NCBI GenBank assembly: GCA_041164825.1
Contig: JBEAOO010000264.1
Span: 1-22,611 of the forward strand
Direction: 5' to 3'
Length of the DNA: 22,611 nt
Source: JBEAOO01 sp041164825
GTDB lineage: Bacteria > Pseudomonadota > Gammaproteobacteria > Burkholderiales > Burkholderiaceae_C
Part shown: in pieces, positions 1 to 7,556 of the stretch
Numbering within the stretch: position 1 is the first letter of the stretch
Layout of the letters: each line of letters starts with the position of its first letter
Made by a program: the position numbers and the translations under genes
Notes under the pieces: model-generated
What the model saw: only the letters and a program-made list of their open reading frames with translations
Databases searched by the model: none
What the model was told of the DNA's origin: nothing

Positions 1-43
1 GCTGCGCCCACACCGAATCCCGACTCCTCCCGAAAGCCCGCCC

Positions 44-1624
44 ATGCAAGCCCTTCTTTCCGTCTCTGACAAGACCGGTGTTCTTGACCTCGCCCGCGAA
101 CTGCACGCCCTGGGTGTGACGCTGCTGTCCACCGGCGGCACCGCCAAGCTGCTGGCCGATGCCGGCCTGCCGGTGACCGAAGTGGCCCAGCACACCGGCT
201 TCCCCGAGATGCTCGACGGTCGCGTGAAGACGCTGCACCCCACCATCCACGGCGGCCTGCTGGCACGCCGCGACTTGCCCGAGCACGTGGCGGCCATCGA
301 GCAGCACGGCATCACCCCGATCGACCTGCTGGTGGTCAACCTCTACCCGTTTGAAGCCACCGTCGCCAAGCCTGGCTGCACGCTGGAAGACGCGATTGAG
401 AACATCGACATCGGCGGCCCCGCCATGGTGCGCAGCGCGGCCAAAAACTGGGGCGATGTGGCCGTGCTGACCGACGCCAGCCAGTACGCCGGCGTGATCG
501 CCGAGCTCAAGGCCGGTGGCATCAGCAAGAAGACGCGCTTTGCGCTGTCGGTGGCGGCGTTCAACCGCATCGCTCAGTACGACGCGGCCATCAGCAACCA
601 CCTCTCGGCGCTGGCGATGGACGACGGCGCCCTGGCCGCCTTCCCGGGCCAGACCAACAGCAATTTTGTGAAGCTGCAAGACCTGCGCTACGGCGAGAAC
701 CCGCACCAGCAAGCTGCCTTCTACCGCGACCTGCACCCGGCCCCGGGTTCGCTGGTGACGGCCACCCAGCTGCAAGGCAAGGAGCTGAGCTACAACAACA
801 TCGCCGACGCCGATGCCGCGTGGGAATGCGTGAAGAGCTTTGACGTGCCCGCCTGCGTGATCGTCAAGCACGCCAACCCCTGCGGCGTGGCCGTGGCTGC
901 CAACGCGGCCGAGGCCTACAGCAAGGCCTTCCAGACCGACCCGACCTCGGCCTTCGGCGGCATCATCGCCTTCAACACGCCGGTCGACGCGGCCGCCGCC
1001 ACGCTGGTGGCCAAGCAGTTCGTCGAGGTGCTGATGGCCCCGTCGTTCACGGCCGAAGCGCTGGCCATCTTCGCCGCCAAGGCCAACACCCGCGTGCTGC
1101 AGATTCCGCTCGCTGGCATCGACCGCCACGGCGCCACCGCCTTCGCCCAAGGCCGCAACTCGCACGACATCAAGCGCGTGGGTTCGGGCCTGCTGGTGCA
1201 AACCGCCGACAACCGCGTGCTCGACCGCAGCGAGCTGAAGGTCGTCACCCAACTGCAACCCACGGCCGAACAGCTCGACGACCTGATGTTCGCCTGGACC
1301 GTGGCCAAGTACGTGAAGAGCAACGCCATCGTCTTCTGCAAGGGCGGCATGACCATGGGCGTGGGCGCCGGCCAGATGAGCCGCCTCGACTCGGCCCGCA
1401 TCGCCAGCATCAAGGCCGGCCACGCCAAGCTCAGCCTGCAAGGCACGGCGGTGGCGAGCGACGCCTTCTTCCCGTTCCGTGACGGGCTCGATGTGGTGGT
1501 GGACGCGGGCGCCACCTGCGTCATCCAGCCGGGTGGCTCGATGCGCGACCAAGAGGTGATTGACGCGGCCGACGAGCGCGGCGTGGTCATGGTCTACAGC
1601 GGCGTGCGCCACTTCCGCCACTGA
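44..1624 (+). CDS. purH: Bifunctional AICAR transformylase / IMP cyclohydrolase
   Basis: PurH catalyses the last two steps of de novo purine synthesis in the cytosol: formylation of AICAR with 10-formyl-THF, then ring closure to IMP. The 526-residue product matches the usual length (about 525-530). The N-terminal MGS-like cyclohydrolase domain (about 1-190) shows STGGTAK (29-35) and DGRVKTLHPTIHGG (58-71). The C-terminal transformylase domain shows LRYGENPHQ (214-222) and the catalytic KHANPCG (275-281, with Lys275 and His276). The start gives the canonical N-terminus (MQALLSVSDKTG). Only a weak purine-rich stretch precedes it, so it may be translated as a downstream gene of an operon that begins outside the window. 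It ends before a strong terminator. In many Burkholderiales purH sits directly beside fis and ruvC; here ruvC is 8 kb away and on the other strand. Confidence 0.98.
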   Translation: MQALLSVSDKTGVLDLARELHALGVTLLSTGGTAKLLADAGLPVTEVAQHTGFPEMLDGRVKTLHPTIHGGLLARRDLPEHVAAIEQHGITPIDLLVVNLYPFEATVAKPGCTLEDAIENIDIGGPAMVRSAAKNWGDVAVLTDASQYAGVIAELKAGGISKKTRFALSVAAFNRIAQYDAAISNHLSALAMDDGALAAFPGQTNSNFVKLQDLRYGENPHQQAAFYRDLHPAPGSLVTATQLQGKELSYNNIADADAAWECVKSFDVPACVIVKHANPCGVAVAANAAEAYSKAFQTDPTSAFGGIIAFNTPVDAAAATLVAKQFVEVLMAPSFTAEALAIFAAKANTRVLQIPLAGIDRHGATAFAQGRNSHDIKRVGSGLLVQTADNRVLDRSELKVVTQLQPTAEQLDDLMFAWTVAKYVKSNAIVFCKGGMTMGVGAGQMSRLDSARIASIKAGHAKLSLQGTAVASDAFFPFRDGLDVVVDAGATCVIQPGGSMRDQEVIDAADERGVVMVYSGVRHFRH

Positions 1625-1682
1625 GCGGGGCGAGGGGGCTTGGCGGCGCTGAAGGCGTGGCCAGCCAGCATGAACCGCCATG

Positions 1683-1712
1683 AAAAAAGCGAGCCTTGGG
1701 CTCGCTTTTTTT
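1683..1712. terminator. Bidirectional Rho-independent terminator between purH and argB
   Basis: A 7-bp perfect GC-rich stem (gcgagcc / ggctcgc, 1689-1695 and 1699-1705) with a 3-nt loop is flanked by six A on the left and seven T on the right. The A and T tracts extend the pairing and make it work on both strands. It lies between the convergent purH (+) and argB (-) stops, where a shared terminator is expected. Confidence 0.93.
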
Positions 1713-1740
1713 GTGCCGTCAGCGCGGCGTCACGGTGCCG

Positions 1741-2646
1741 TCAGTGCGAGCGGATCATCGTCCCGTAGGCCTGCTCGGTGAGGATCTCCAGCAGCATCGC
1801 GTGCGGCACGCGGCCGTCGACGATGTGCACCGCGTTCACGCCGGCCTTGGCCGCGTCGAGCGCGCCGGCAATCTTGGGCAGCATGCCGCCCGAGATGGTG
1901 CCGTCTTCAATCAGCGCGTCGATCTGCTTGGCGGTGAGGTCGGTCAGCAGGTTGCCTTGTTTGTCGAGCACGCCGCGGATGTTGGTCAGCAGCAGCAGCT
2001 TCTCGGCCTTCAGCACCTCGGCCAGCTTCGAAGCCACCAAATCGGCGTTGATGTTGTAGCTCTCGTTGTTGGCGCCAAAACCAATCGGGCTGATGACCGG
2101 GATGAAGGCGTCGTCTTGCAGCGCCTTCACCACGCTCGGGTCGATCGATTCGATCTCGCCCACCTGGCCGATGTCGTGTTCCTTGTTCGGGTCGTCCAGG
2201 TCGATCAGCTTGAGCTTGCGGGCGCGGATCATGGCGCCGTCGCGGCCCGTGAGGCCCACGGCCTTGCCGCCCACGGCGTTGATGAGGCCGACGATGTCTT
2301 GCTGCACCTCGCCGCCCAGCACCCACTCCACCACTTCCATGGTTTCTTCATCGGTCACGCGCATGCCTTGCACGAAGGTGCCCTTTTTGCCCACACGCGC
2401 CAGCGCGTTGTCGATTTGCGGGCCGCCGCCGTGCACCACCACCGGGTTCAGCCCCACCAGCTTCAGCAGCACCACGTCTTCGGCAAAGTCTTGTTGCAGC
2501 GCCGGGTCGGTCATGGCGTTGCCGCCGTATTTGATGACCAGCGTTTTGCCGTGGTATTTGCGGATGTAGGGCATCGCCTGGGCCAGGATTTCGGCCTTGT
2601 CGCGCGGCGAGATGTGGGACAGATCGGGGGCGTCTTGCGTGGTCAT
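1741..2646 (-). CDS. argB: Acetylglutamate kinase
   Basis: ArgB phosphorylates N-acetyl-L-glutamate, the second step of arginine biosynthesis, in the cytosol. The 301-residue product has amino-acid-kinase fold motifs: IKYGGNAM (38-45, with the phosphate-binding Lys39), VHGGGPQID (71-79), the NIRGVLD segment (222-228) and GGMLPKI near 253-259. The chosen ATG gives MTTQDAPDLSHIS and has GGAG about 8 nt upstream; a longer reading frame continues upstream but its extra residues look non-homologous. The roughly 30-residue segment before KTLVIKYGG corresponds to the N-terminal helix of the hexameric, arginine-feedback-inhibited kinases (the P. aeruginosa and T. maritima type), which the shorter E. 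coli enzyme lacks. Arginine inhibition is therefore expected from family knowledge. It is monocistronic as far as seen and divergent from the beta-barrel gene. Confidence 0.97.
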   Translation of the reverse strand: MTTQDAPDLSHISPRDKAEILAQAMPYIRKYHGKTLVIKYGGNAMTDPALQQDFAEDVVLLKLVGLNPVVVHGGGPQIDNALARVGKKGTFVQGMRVTDEETMEVVEWVLGGEVQQDIVGLINAVGGKAVGLTGRDGAMIRARKLKLIDLDDPNKEHDIGQVGEIESIDPSVVKALQDDAFIPVISPIGFGANNESYNINADLVASKLAEVLKAEKLLLLTNIRGVLDKQGNLLTDLTAKQIDALIEDGTISGGMLPKIAGALDAAKAGVNAVHIVDGRVPHAMLLEILTEQAYGTMIRSH

Positions 2647-2725
2647 GCGGGGGGCTCCGGCAGGGGTCAGGGGCCGCGTGGGCGGCGCTGCGGGGAATTG
2701 TAGGGTCCCAGCTTGGCGGGCCGCT

Positions 2726-4606
2726 ATGCTGGCTGCCATGCACTCGCCGTCCTGGGTTCAAACCAGCTTGATCTGCGTTGTCTTGGGCAGCGGCGTGGGG
2801 CGCTTGGCGCTGGCGGCTGAACCGGGCCCGATCGGTGCGGCGCCCGTGCCGCGCTCGCCGCCAGCGATGGTGCCTGTGCCCGTGCCGGCCCCACAAACCG
2901 TGGCCGAGTTTCTCGACAGCTTGTCCGATGCCGCGCTCGGCGCCGACCGCTCGCAGATCTACCGCATCGATGGCCAGCGCCGCAGCGTCAAGCTCAGCCG
3001 CAGCTGGATGGTGTCGCTCGACGAAGCCAGCGCCAGCCGCCTGCGCCACCCCGGCGTGGTGCCCAGCGCGGCTGGGCCGGCGGGGCGGATTTTTGAGCTG
3101 CTGTACGACGGCGAGCCAACCCACGCGCAGCTCTACACCCAGCGCGACGGCGGCGGGCGCGAGAGCGGGGTGCGGCTGCAGCGTGCGCTTTCGGCCGACT
3201 GGGGGCTGCGCGTGCAGTCGCTGTCGCGCCATGGTGCCGACGAGACCCTGCGCCGCCACGATGCCGAACTGGCGCTGCGCCGGGGCGACGATGCACGGTG
3301 GATCGAAGGCGTGTGGCGCCGCGCGTCGCTTGATTTCGCGGGCGAAACGCCGCCGACCTCGTCGACCCAGCTGCTGGGCTTGCGCGCGGGCTGGGCGCCG
3401 CCTTCGCAACCCGGGCTGACGGTGTCGGCCAGCGCCTTGCACGCCTTTGGCGCGCACACGCCGCCCGACCAGGGCGACCGGGCGCGCTCGATGGTGAGCG
3501 TGGGCGCCGATTGGCAGCCGGGCTGGGCCGGGTTGCCCTCGCTGCGCCTCTACGCGCGCGACGCGCTGCGCCTGGGCCTGCTGGCCTCCGATGGCCTCGA
3601 CGAGCGCGCCACCTACCGCCGTCAGCTCGGCGCCGCATGGAGCGATGGCACGCCCGGTGGCAGCATCTACACCGAATGGCGCCAGCACTCGCTCAGCGAC
3701 GACCGCGACCAACTGGCCGTGTTCGGCTGGCAGCACCGCTGGCAACCCGAGGCGGTGTTGCCCGGCTGGACGCTCGAATCGCTGATCGAGCGCGCCGAGC
3801 CCTTGGGCGGCCCCAGCGCCATCGCCTCCACCACGCTGGGCCTGCGCGCACGGCACAGCGTGAGCGGGCTGAGCAGCATCAACGCGCAATCGGAATGGGT
3901 GCGCTCCAGCGTCAAAGACAGCGTCTACTTGCGTGGGCGGCTGGTGCAGCGTTTGAGCGTCAACACGCTCAGCGCCTGGGGCCTGTCGCTCGCCCAAGAC
4001 GTGCCCAAAGACCCGGTGGGGGTGCCGGTCACCGGCCTCAAGGCATCGGCGGGTTGGGGCTGGCGCGAGCCCGAGGCCCAGCGCTGGAACACCTTGTGGC
4101 GCTACACGCTGGCGCTGCGCAGCGCGCAAGGCGATGGCGTCACCACCCCGGGCGTGGCCGACCGCCGCGCGCACATCGGCTTGGCACACCTGGGCTGGCA
4201 ACTCAGCGAGGCCGACGCGCTGTCGTTGCGCGGCAGCCTGCGTTTTGACCGCGATGAATCGTGGCAAGCGGGTGCCACCCGGCGCAGCGAACTCTGGGTG
4301 TGGCGCGGCACGCACATGCTGAGCACGCGCTGGTCGATGAGCCTGCACGCCGCCTCGCTGCGCGACGACGCCTTGGGGCGCGTGCCCGGTTGGGGCGGTG
4401 AGCTGGGTTTGCAGCTCAGCCGCAAAGCCAGCCTGGCGCTGGGCTACAACCCGCGCGGCGTCAATGACACGGAGTTGGCGCTGGACGACCGCCTGGAGCG
4501 AGGTGTGACGCTGCGCCTTCGCTTTTCGATCGAGAACGCGCTGGCGGGGTGGTTGGACCGCCCCTGGCAGGGCGCCGTCCACGCGGCGGCCGAGCCCCCC
4601 TGGTGA
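2726..4606 (+). CDS. Exported protein, probable outer-membrane beta-barrel, function unknown
   Basis: The product is 626 residues from ATG 2726, or 622 from ATG 2738; neither start has a good ribosome site. A hydrophobic segment followed by ALA-AEPG at the N-terminus looks like a Sec signal peptide with an AXA cleavage site. A Pro/Ala-rich linker follows, then a small N-terminal part, and from about residue 150 to the end many short alternating segments rich in W, R, L and G (for example SIYTEWRQHSL, LRGSLRFDRD, GVTLRLRFSIE). That pattern fits antiparallel beta-strands of an outer-membrane barrel. The C-terminal segment (GYNPRGVNDTELALDDRLERGVTL in outline) reminds me of barrel-like C-termini attached to DUF11/SdrD-repeat surface proteins of Burkholderiales, but the repeats are absent here. 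It overlaps no neighbour and diverges from argB. I do not recognise a specific family, so the function is open. Confidence 0.72.
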   Translation: MLAAMHSPSWVQTSLICVVLGSGVGRLALAAEPGPIGAAPVPRSPPAMVPVPVPAPQTVAEFLDSLSDAALGADRSQIYRIDGQRRSVKLSRSWMVSLDEASASRLRHPGVVPSAAGPAGRIFELLYDGEPTHAQLYTQRDGGGRESGVRLQRALSADWGLRVQSLSRHGADETLRRHDAELALRRGDDARWIEGVWRRASLDFAGETPPTSSTQLLGLRAGWAPPSQPGLTVSASALHAFGAHTPPDQGDRARSMVSVGADWQPGWAGLPSLRLYARDALRLGLLASDGLDERATYRRQLGAAWSDGTPGGSIYTEWRQHSLSDDRDQLAVFGWQHRWQPEAVLPGWTLESLIERAEPLGGPSAIASTTLGLRARHSVSGLSSINAQSEWVRSSVKDSVYLRGRLVQRLSVNTLSAWGLSLAQDVPKDPVGVPVTGLKASAGWGWREPEAQRWNTLWRYTLALRSAQGDGVTTPGVADRRAHIGLAHLGWQLSEADALSLRGSLRFDRDESWQAGATRRSELWVWRGTHMLSTRWSMSLHAASLRDDALGRVPGWGGELGLQLSRKASLALGYNPRGVNDTELALDDRLERGVTLRLRFSIENALAGWLDRPWQGAVHAAAEPPW

Positions 4607-4666
4607 CGTTTGCGTCCAACTTGCGCTGGGTCAAACGGCGCCGACATCTTGGGGCCATGTGCCTCG

Positions 4667-4688
4667 GGCGGTGCGCAAATGCACCGCC
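4667..4688 (+). other. Strong hairpin upstream of the first BLUF gene
   Basis: A perfect 8-bp inverted repeat (ggcggtgc / gcaccgcc) encloses a 6-nt loop. It lies 61 nt after the beta-barrel stop and 47 nt before the BLUF start. Only two T follow, so it is a poor intrinsic terminator. It could be a terminator helped by Rho, a 5'-UTR structure, or a protein-binding dyad. Confidence 0.45.
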
Positions 4689-4720
4689 TTGCCTCGCAGC
4701 AACTCGCTACCATGAGGCGC

Positions 4721-4731
4721 GGAGGAGGAGG
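4721..4731 (+). promoter_or_regulatory. Extended Shine-Dalgarno of the first BLUF gene
   Basis: The purine run ggaggaggagg ends 4 nt before ATG 4736. It contains overlapping matches to the anti-Shine-Dalgarno at several spacings. It decides the start against the upstream in-frame ATG at 4712 and predicts efficient translation. Confidence 0.85.
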
Positions 4732-4735
4732 TGTC

Positions 4736-5173
4736 ATGGCCCCATTGCATGCGCTGGTCTACGTTTCCACGGCCCGTCATCGGCTCTCGCTCGACGAGAT
4801 CGACCACCTGCTGGAGCGCGCCCGGGTGCGCAACGAACGCGTGGGCGTCACGGGCGTGCTGCTCTACAACGACGGCAACTTCATGCAGTACCTCGAAGGC
4901 CCCGCCGCCGGCATGGCGGAGGTGTATGCCGCCATCCAGCGCGACGCCTTGCACTCGGGCTTGATTGAGCTGCAGCGGGACACCCCGCCGCACCGTGAGT
5001 TCCAAGAGTGGAGCATGGGTTTTCGTGCCAGCTCCGCCATCCAGATGCCCGACGACCCCAGGGCCGACCGCATCTTGGCCGAGCGCTTGCAACTGCAAGG
5101 CGCGCCGCGCTCGCTCTCGCACGCGCTGCTCAACCGCTTCTGGGGCCAGGGCTGCCGTCCGCTGGCGTTTTGA
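4736..5173 (+). CDS. Short BLUF-domain blue-light sensor (copy 1)
   Basis: BLUF proteins bind FAD and sense blue light through a Tyr-Gln hydrogen-bond switch. In this 145-residue product the domain fills residues 1-97. Tyr9 (in LVYVSTAR), Asn33 (in RVRNERVGVTG) and Gln51 (in FMQYLEGP) match the flavin-contacting Tyr, Asn and Gln of AppA, PixD and BlrB. Trp92 and Met94 (in EWSMGF) match the semi-conserved Trp/Met pair. Residues 98-145 are a short helical tail ending NRFWGQGCRPLAF, with no fused output domain, so it must act through a partner. The ATG at 4736 is set by a very strong ribosome site (4721-4731); an in-frame ATG at 4712 lies before it. A ParB-like zipper gene follows 135 nt downstream on the same strand, and a paralogue lies at 9275-9904. 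Confidence 0.93.
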   Translation: MAPLHALVYVSTARHRLSLDEIDHLLERARVRNERVGVTGVLLYNDGNFMQYLEGPAAGMAEVYAAIQRDALHSGLIELQRDTPPHREFQEWSMGFRASSAIQMPDDPRADRILAERLQLQGAPRSLSHALLNRFWGQGCRPLAF

Positions 5174-5244
5174 GCGCCGGCGGCACCGAGCCGCGCCGAG
5201 GGTGGAGGTGGAGGTGGCCGCACCGATGGCCGCCCACAGGCTCC

Positions 5245-5250
5245 TAGAAT
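5245..5250 (+). promoter_or_regulatory. Possible -10 element before the ParB-like gene
   Basis: TAGAAT lies 59 nt upstream of ATG 5309 and has four of six matches to TATAAT. No convincing -35 hexamer is visible at 16-18 nt. It would allow the ParB-like gene its own transcript in addition to read-through from the BLUF gene. Weak evidence, from pattern only. Confidence 0.3.
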
Positions 5251-5308
5251 CGCGTCCCTTGCCGCTCACTCCACTGCGGCCTGCGGCTGCGGCCCCGGGC
5301 CGGCCGCC

Positions 5309-6175
5309 ATGACCACCCAGAACATCGTCGTCAACCCCGACCTCAAGGCCTACATCGACCCGCTGACCGCCGAGGAGCACGCCTCGCTCGAACGCAGCCT
5401 GCTGGCCGAGGGCTGCCGCGACGCCCTCGTGCTCTGGGGCGACATGCTGGTCGATGGCCACAACCGCTACGGCATCTGTCAAAAGCACGGCCTGCCGTTC
5501 CACACCGTGCAAAACCCGCGCTTCCACAGCATCGACGACGTGCACCTGTGGATGATCGACCAGCACCTCGGCCGCCGCAGTGTGTCCAACTTTCAGCGCG
5601 GCCTGCTGGCGCTGCGCAAGAGCGACATTTTGGCGTCGCGCCGCGAGCAAGCGGCGGCCGTCGCAGCCGCCTCCGGCGGCGGTGCTGCCGATGCCGATGC
5701 CGCGGCTGGTGCCGGCACGGAGGCGTCAGAAGCCCCCTGGTCCGGTGACTCCACCTTGCCCGCCGCCGAGCCGCTCAACAGCCGCGAAGCCATCGCCCGC
5801 GCCGCCCGCCTGAGCAGCAGCCAGGTGGTGATGATCGAGCGCATCCAAAAACAAGCCGCGCCCGAGGTGGTGGCCGCCGTGCGCGCCGGCACCATCTCCA
5901 TCAACGCCGCCGCCGCCGTGGCCAGCCTGCCCGCCGAAGAACAAGTGGCCGTGGCCGCCGCGGGCGCCGACGAACTCAAACAAGCCGCCAAGCGCGTGCG
6001 CGACGCCAAGCGCCGCCCGCCGCGCGATCCGGTGGCGGGGGCCGAGGGTGGCGACGTCAGCGACCACGCCGACGCCAGCGCTGCGGCCGGTGAACTCACC
6101 CAACTCCGCGCCCGCGTGGCCGAACTCAGCGCCGAAAACGCCGCGCTGCGGGCAGAGCTGGCGACCCTGCGCTGA
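5309..6175 (+). CDS. ParB/Srx-fold protein with C-terminal leucine zipper
   Basis: The product is 288 residues. An N-terminal ParB/sulfiredoxin-like domain (about 12-90) carries DGHNRY (49-54), the counterpart of the DGxHR motif of ParB-like nucleases and partition proteins. Residues 158-182 (SREAIARAARLSS and on) look like a helix-turn-helix region. Between them is an Ala/Gly-rich low-complexity linker (113-150). The C-terminus is a textbook coiled coil: a positions Leu263, Val270, Asn277, Leu284 and d positions Leu266, Leu273, Leu280, Leu287. An Asn in a core a position is typical of parallel dimeric zippers such as GCN4. A basic stretch (RDAKRRPPRD, 231-240) precedes it. Similar proteins are often labelled plasmid replication/partition related, but no parA or plasmid gene is present. 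I infer a DNA-binding dimer. No clear ribosome site precedes the ATG. Its target is unknown. Confidence 0.8.
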   Translation: MTTQNIVVNPDLKAYIDPLTAEEHASLERSLLAEGCRDALVLWGDMLVDGHNRYGICQKHGLPFHTVQNPRFHSIDDVHLWMIDQHLGRRSVSNFQRGLLALRKSDILASRREQAAAVAAASGGGAADADAAAGAGTEASEAPWSGDSTLPAAEPLNSREAIARAARLSSSQVVMIERIQKQAAPEVVAAVRAGTISINAAAAVASLPAEEQVAVAAAGADELKQAAKRVRDAKRRPPRDPVAGAEGGDVSDHADASAAAGELTQLRARVAELSAENAALRAELATLR

Positions 6176-6392
6176 GTTCGGCCTCGCACGCCGCAGCGCG
6201 GTGCGATGGAGCGGCGGGGCGCCGTCGCTGCGTTTGAGGCGGCGCCGACACCGCCGCGCTGCTGAGTGCAGCGCACGCGGCGTCTTGTCTGACGCGCAGC
6301 CGCGCCCTTGGCTGATGTTGCGGCGCGCCGGCAGAGCTCAAAGTGGGTGCAAGTGGCGGCGACCCGCTGCGCACCTTCACTTGGAGCACCTC

Positions 6393-6608
6393 ATGAACAC
6401 CTTCACTTCGCCCTCCCTTTTGGCTGTGGGTTGTTTGGCCGCTGTTCTCGCCACCGGATGTTCGAGCATGAGCCGGGACACCGCCATCGGCGCGGGCATT
6501 GGCGGCGTCGCGGGCGCAGTGGTCACCGGCGGCAGCGCGACCGGTGCCGCTGTGGGCGCGGTGGTCGGTGGCGTCATTGGCAACGAGGTGGAGAAAAAGA
6601 AGAAATAA
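6393..6608 (+). CDS. Small glycine-zipper lipoprotein
   Basis: This 71-residue protein starts at ATG 6393 with GGAG 7 nt upstream. A hydrophobic signal (about residues 9-20) ends in the lipobox ATGC, giving lipidated Cys23. The signal is unusual in having no Lys or Arg before the hydrophobic core. The mature part is a glycine zipper (GAGIGGVAGAVVTGG, then GAAVGAVVGGVIGN), as in OsmB-like and YMGG/2TM glycine-zipper envelope proteins, and ends in a Lys-rich tail (VEKKKK). Such proteins insert in or associate with the membrane and often respond to stress; the exact role is unknown. The 217 nt before it (6176-6392) hold no convincing gene or promoter. Confidence 0.85.
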   Translation: MNTFTSPSLLAVGCLAAVLATGCSSMSRDTAIGAGIGGVAGAVVTGGSATGAAVGAVVGGVIGNEVEKKKK

Positions 6609-6700
6609 GCGGGCCCCCATCGGGCCGCCTCTGCCCATGCGGGCATCACCGTGCACTCACGCTGGGGCACGCCTGACCGAGCGTGTGAGAGCATCCGCCG

Positions 6701-7372
6701 ATGGGCATCTCCTTCGACCATGTCTTCATCTGCTGCGAGCCGGGTGGTCCCGAGGCCGATGCCTTGCTCGCCATCGGCTTGGTCGAAGGCACGGGCAACA
6801 TCCATCCGGGGCAGGGCACGGCCAACCGGCGCTTCTTTTTTGAGGGTGGGTTCATTGAGCTGCTGTGGGTCCACGACCCAGGCGAAGCGCAGTCACCGCT
6901 GACCGCACCGACCCGGCTCTGGCCGCGCTGGGCGGGACGCCACACGGGCCATTGCCCGTTCGGTTTGGCCTTCAGCCCCACGGGCACAGACGTCCCGCCG
7001 CCGCCCTTCAGCACCTGGCCCTACCGCCCCAACTATTTGCCGGCGGGCAAGGACATCCTGTTTGCCGAGCACACCCCGCTGCACGAGCCCGAACTCTTCT
7101 ACCTGGCTTGGCCGCATCCCCAGGCCGCTGCAGCGACACAAGCCAAGAGCCACCCGAATGGGCTCCGGCATTTGCTGTCGGTGTCAGTGGGTGGGCCCGC
7201 GGGCGTGACGCGCTCTGCGGCGTCGTTGGCGGCGCAGGCTGCGGGCCTGCTGCACTTCCATGCGGCCGATCGCTGCGAACTGCGCTTGTCGTTGGCGGGC
7301 ACGCGGGCGGTAGAGTTTGACCTGCGACCCACGCTGCCGCTGGTCTTGTCGGCGAGCGCCGTCTCGCGCTGA
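6701..7372 (+). CDS. VOC / glyoxalase-like domain protein
   Basis: The product is 223 residues. The N-terminal half reads as a glyoxalase-like (vicinal oxygen chelate) module: FDHVFICCEPGGPEA (5-19), then NIHPGQGTANRRFFF (33-47) and GFIELLWV (50-57). His7 and Glu53 are the likely counterparts of the first-module metal ligands. The C-terminal half is less conserved and could be the second module. Members of this loosely annotated family are mostly uncharacterised, so no substrate can be named. The ATG is preceded by a weak purine patch. It follows the lipoprotein gene by 92 nt and may be co-transcribed. Proximity to zwf could hint at sugar or aldehyde stress, but that is speculation. Confidence 0.75.
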   Translation: MGISFDHVFICCEPGGPEADALLAIGLVEGTGNIHPGQGTANRRFFFEGGFIELLWVHDPGEAQSPLTAPTRLWPRWAGRHTGHCPFGLAFSPTGTDVPPPPFSTWPYRPNYLPAGKDILFAEHTPLHEPELFYLAWPHPQAAAATQAKSHPNGLRHLLSVSVGGPAGVTRSAASLAAQAAGLLHFHAADRCELRLSLAGTRAVEFDLRPTLPLVLSASAVSR

Positions 7373-7376
7373 GGCT

Positions 7377-7393
7377 GTGCCAGCGCATGGCAC
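7377..7393 (+). other. Hairpin just after the VOC gene
   Basis: A perfect 6-bp inverted repeat (gtgcca / tggcac) with a 5-nt loop begins 4 nt after the stop codon at 7372. No T tract follows, so it could serve as a 3'-end protecting structure or a Rho-dependent pause rather than an intrinsic terminator. Confidence 0.35.
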
Positions 7394-7556
7394 CCGCCCC
7401 TGCCCAGGGTCAACCGCGCGACCACGCCGCGCCAGCTTGTCCTGCGGCCGTAACCGCTTTGGTCTGATACTTGCTCAGCCTCTGGGCGGGCTGCACCGAC
7501 GCGGTGTGTGCCCGTCGCACGCAAGACAACGATCAGTGCAACACAGGAGATGAACC

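Noticed and set aside
1696..2703. Open frame of 335 codons on the plus strand opposite argB
   Set aside because: Antisense of argB, begins inside the terminator region, no domain pattern.
2348..4582. Long open frame of 744 codons on the minus strand opposite the barrel gene
   Set aside because: Composition is R/H/Q/A-rich with no domain pattern, as expected for a GC-rich antisense shadow; it also runs into argB. The plus-strand frame has a signal peptide and strand pattern.
4607..4637. CGTTTG/CAAACG inverted repeat after the barrel gene
   Set aside because: Only 6 bp with a 19-nt loop and no T tract; too weak to call a terminator.
5309..6175. Plasmid partition locus or integrated plasmid
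   Set aside because: Only a ParB-like protein is present; no parA, rep gene, iterons or origin were seen, and flanking genes are chromosomal housekeeping genes.
6321..6330. 10-bp palindrome CGGCGCGCCG upstream of the lipoprotein gene
   Set aside because: Short GC-only palindromes are expected by chance at this base composition; no supporting promoter or terminator features.
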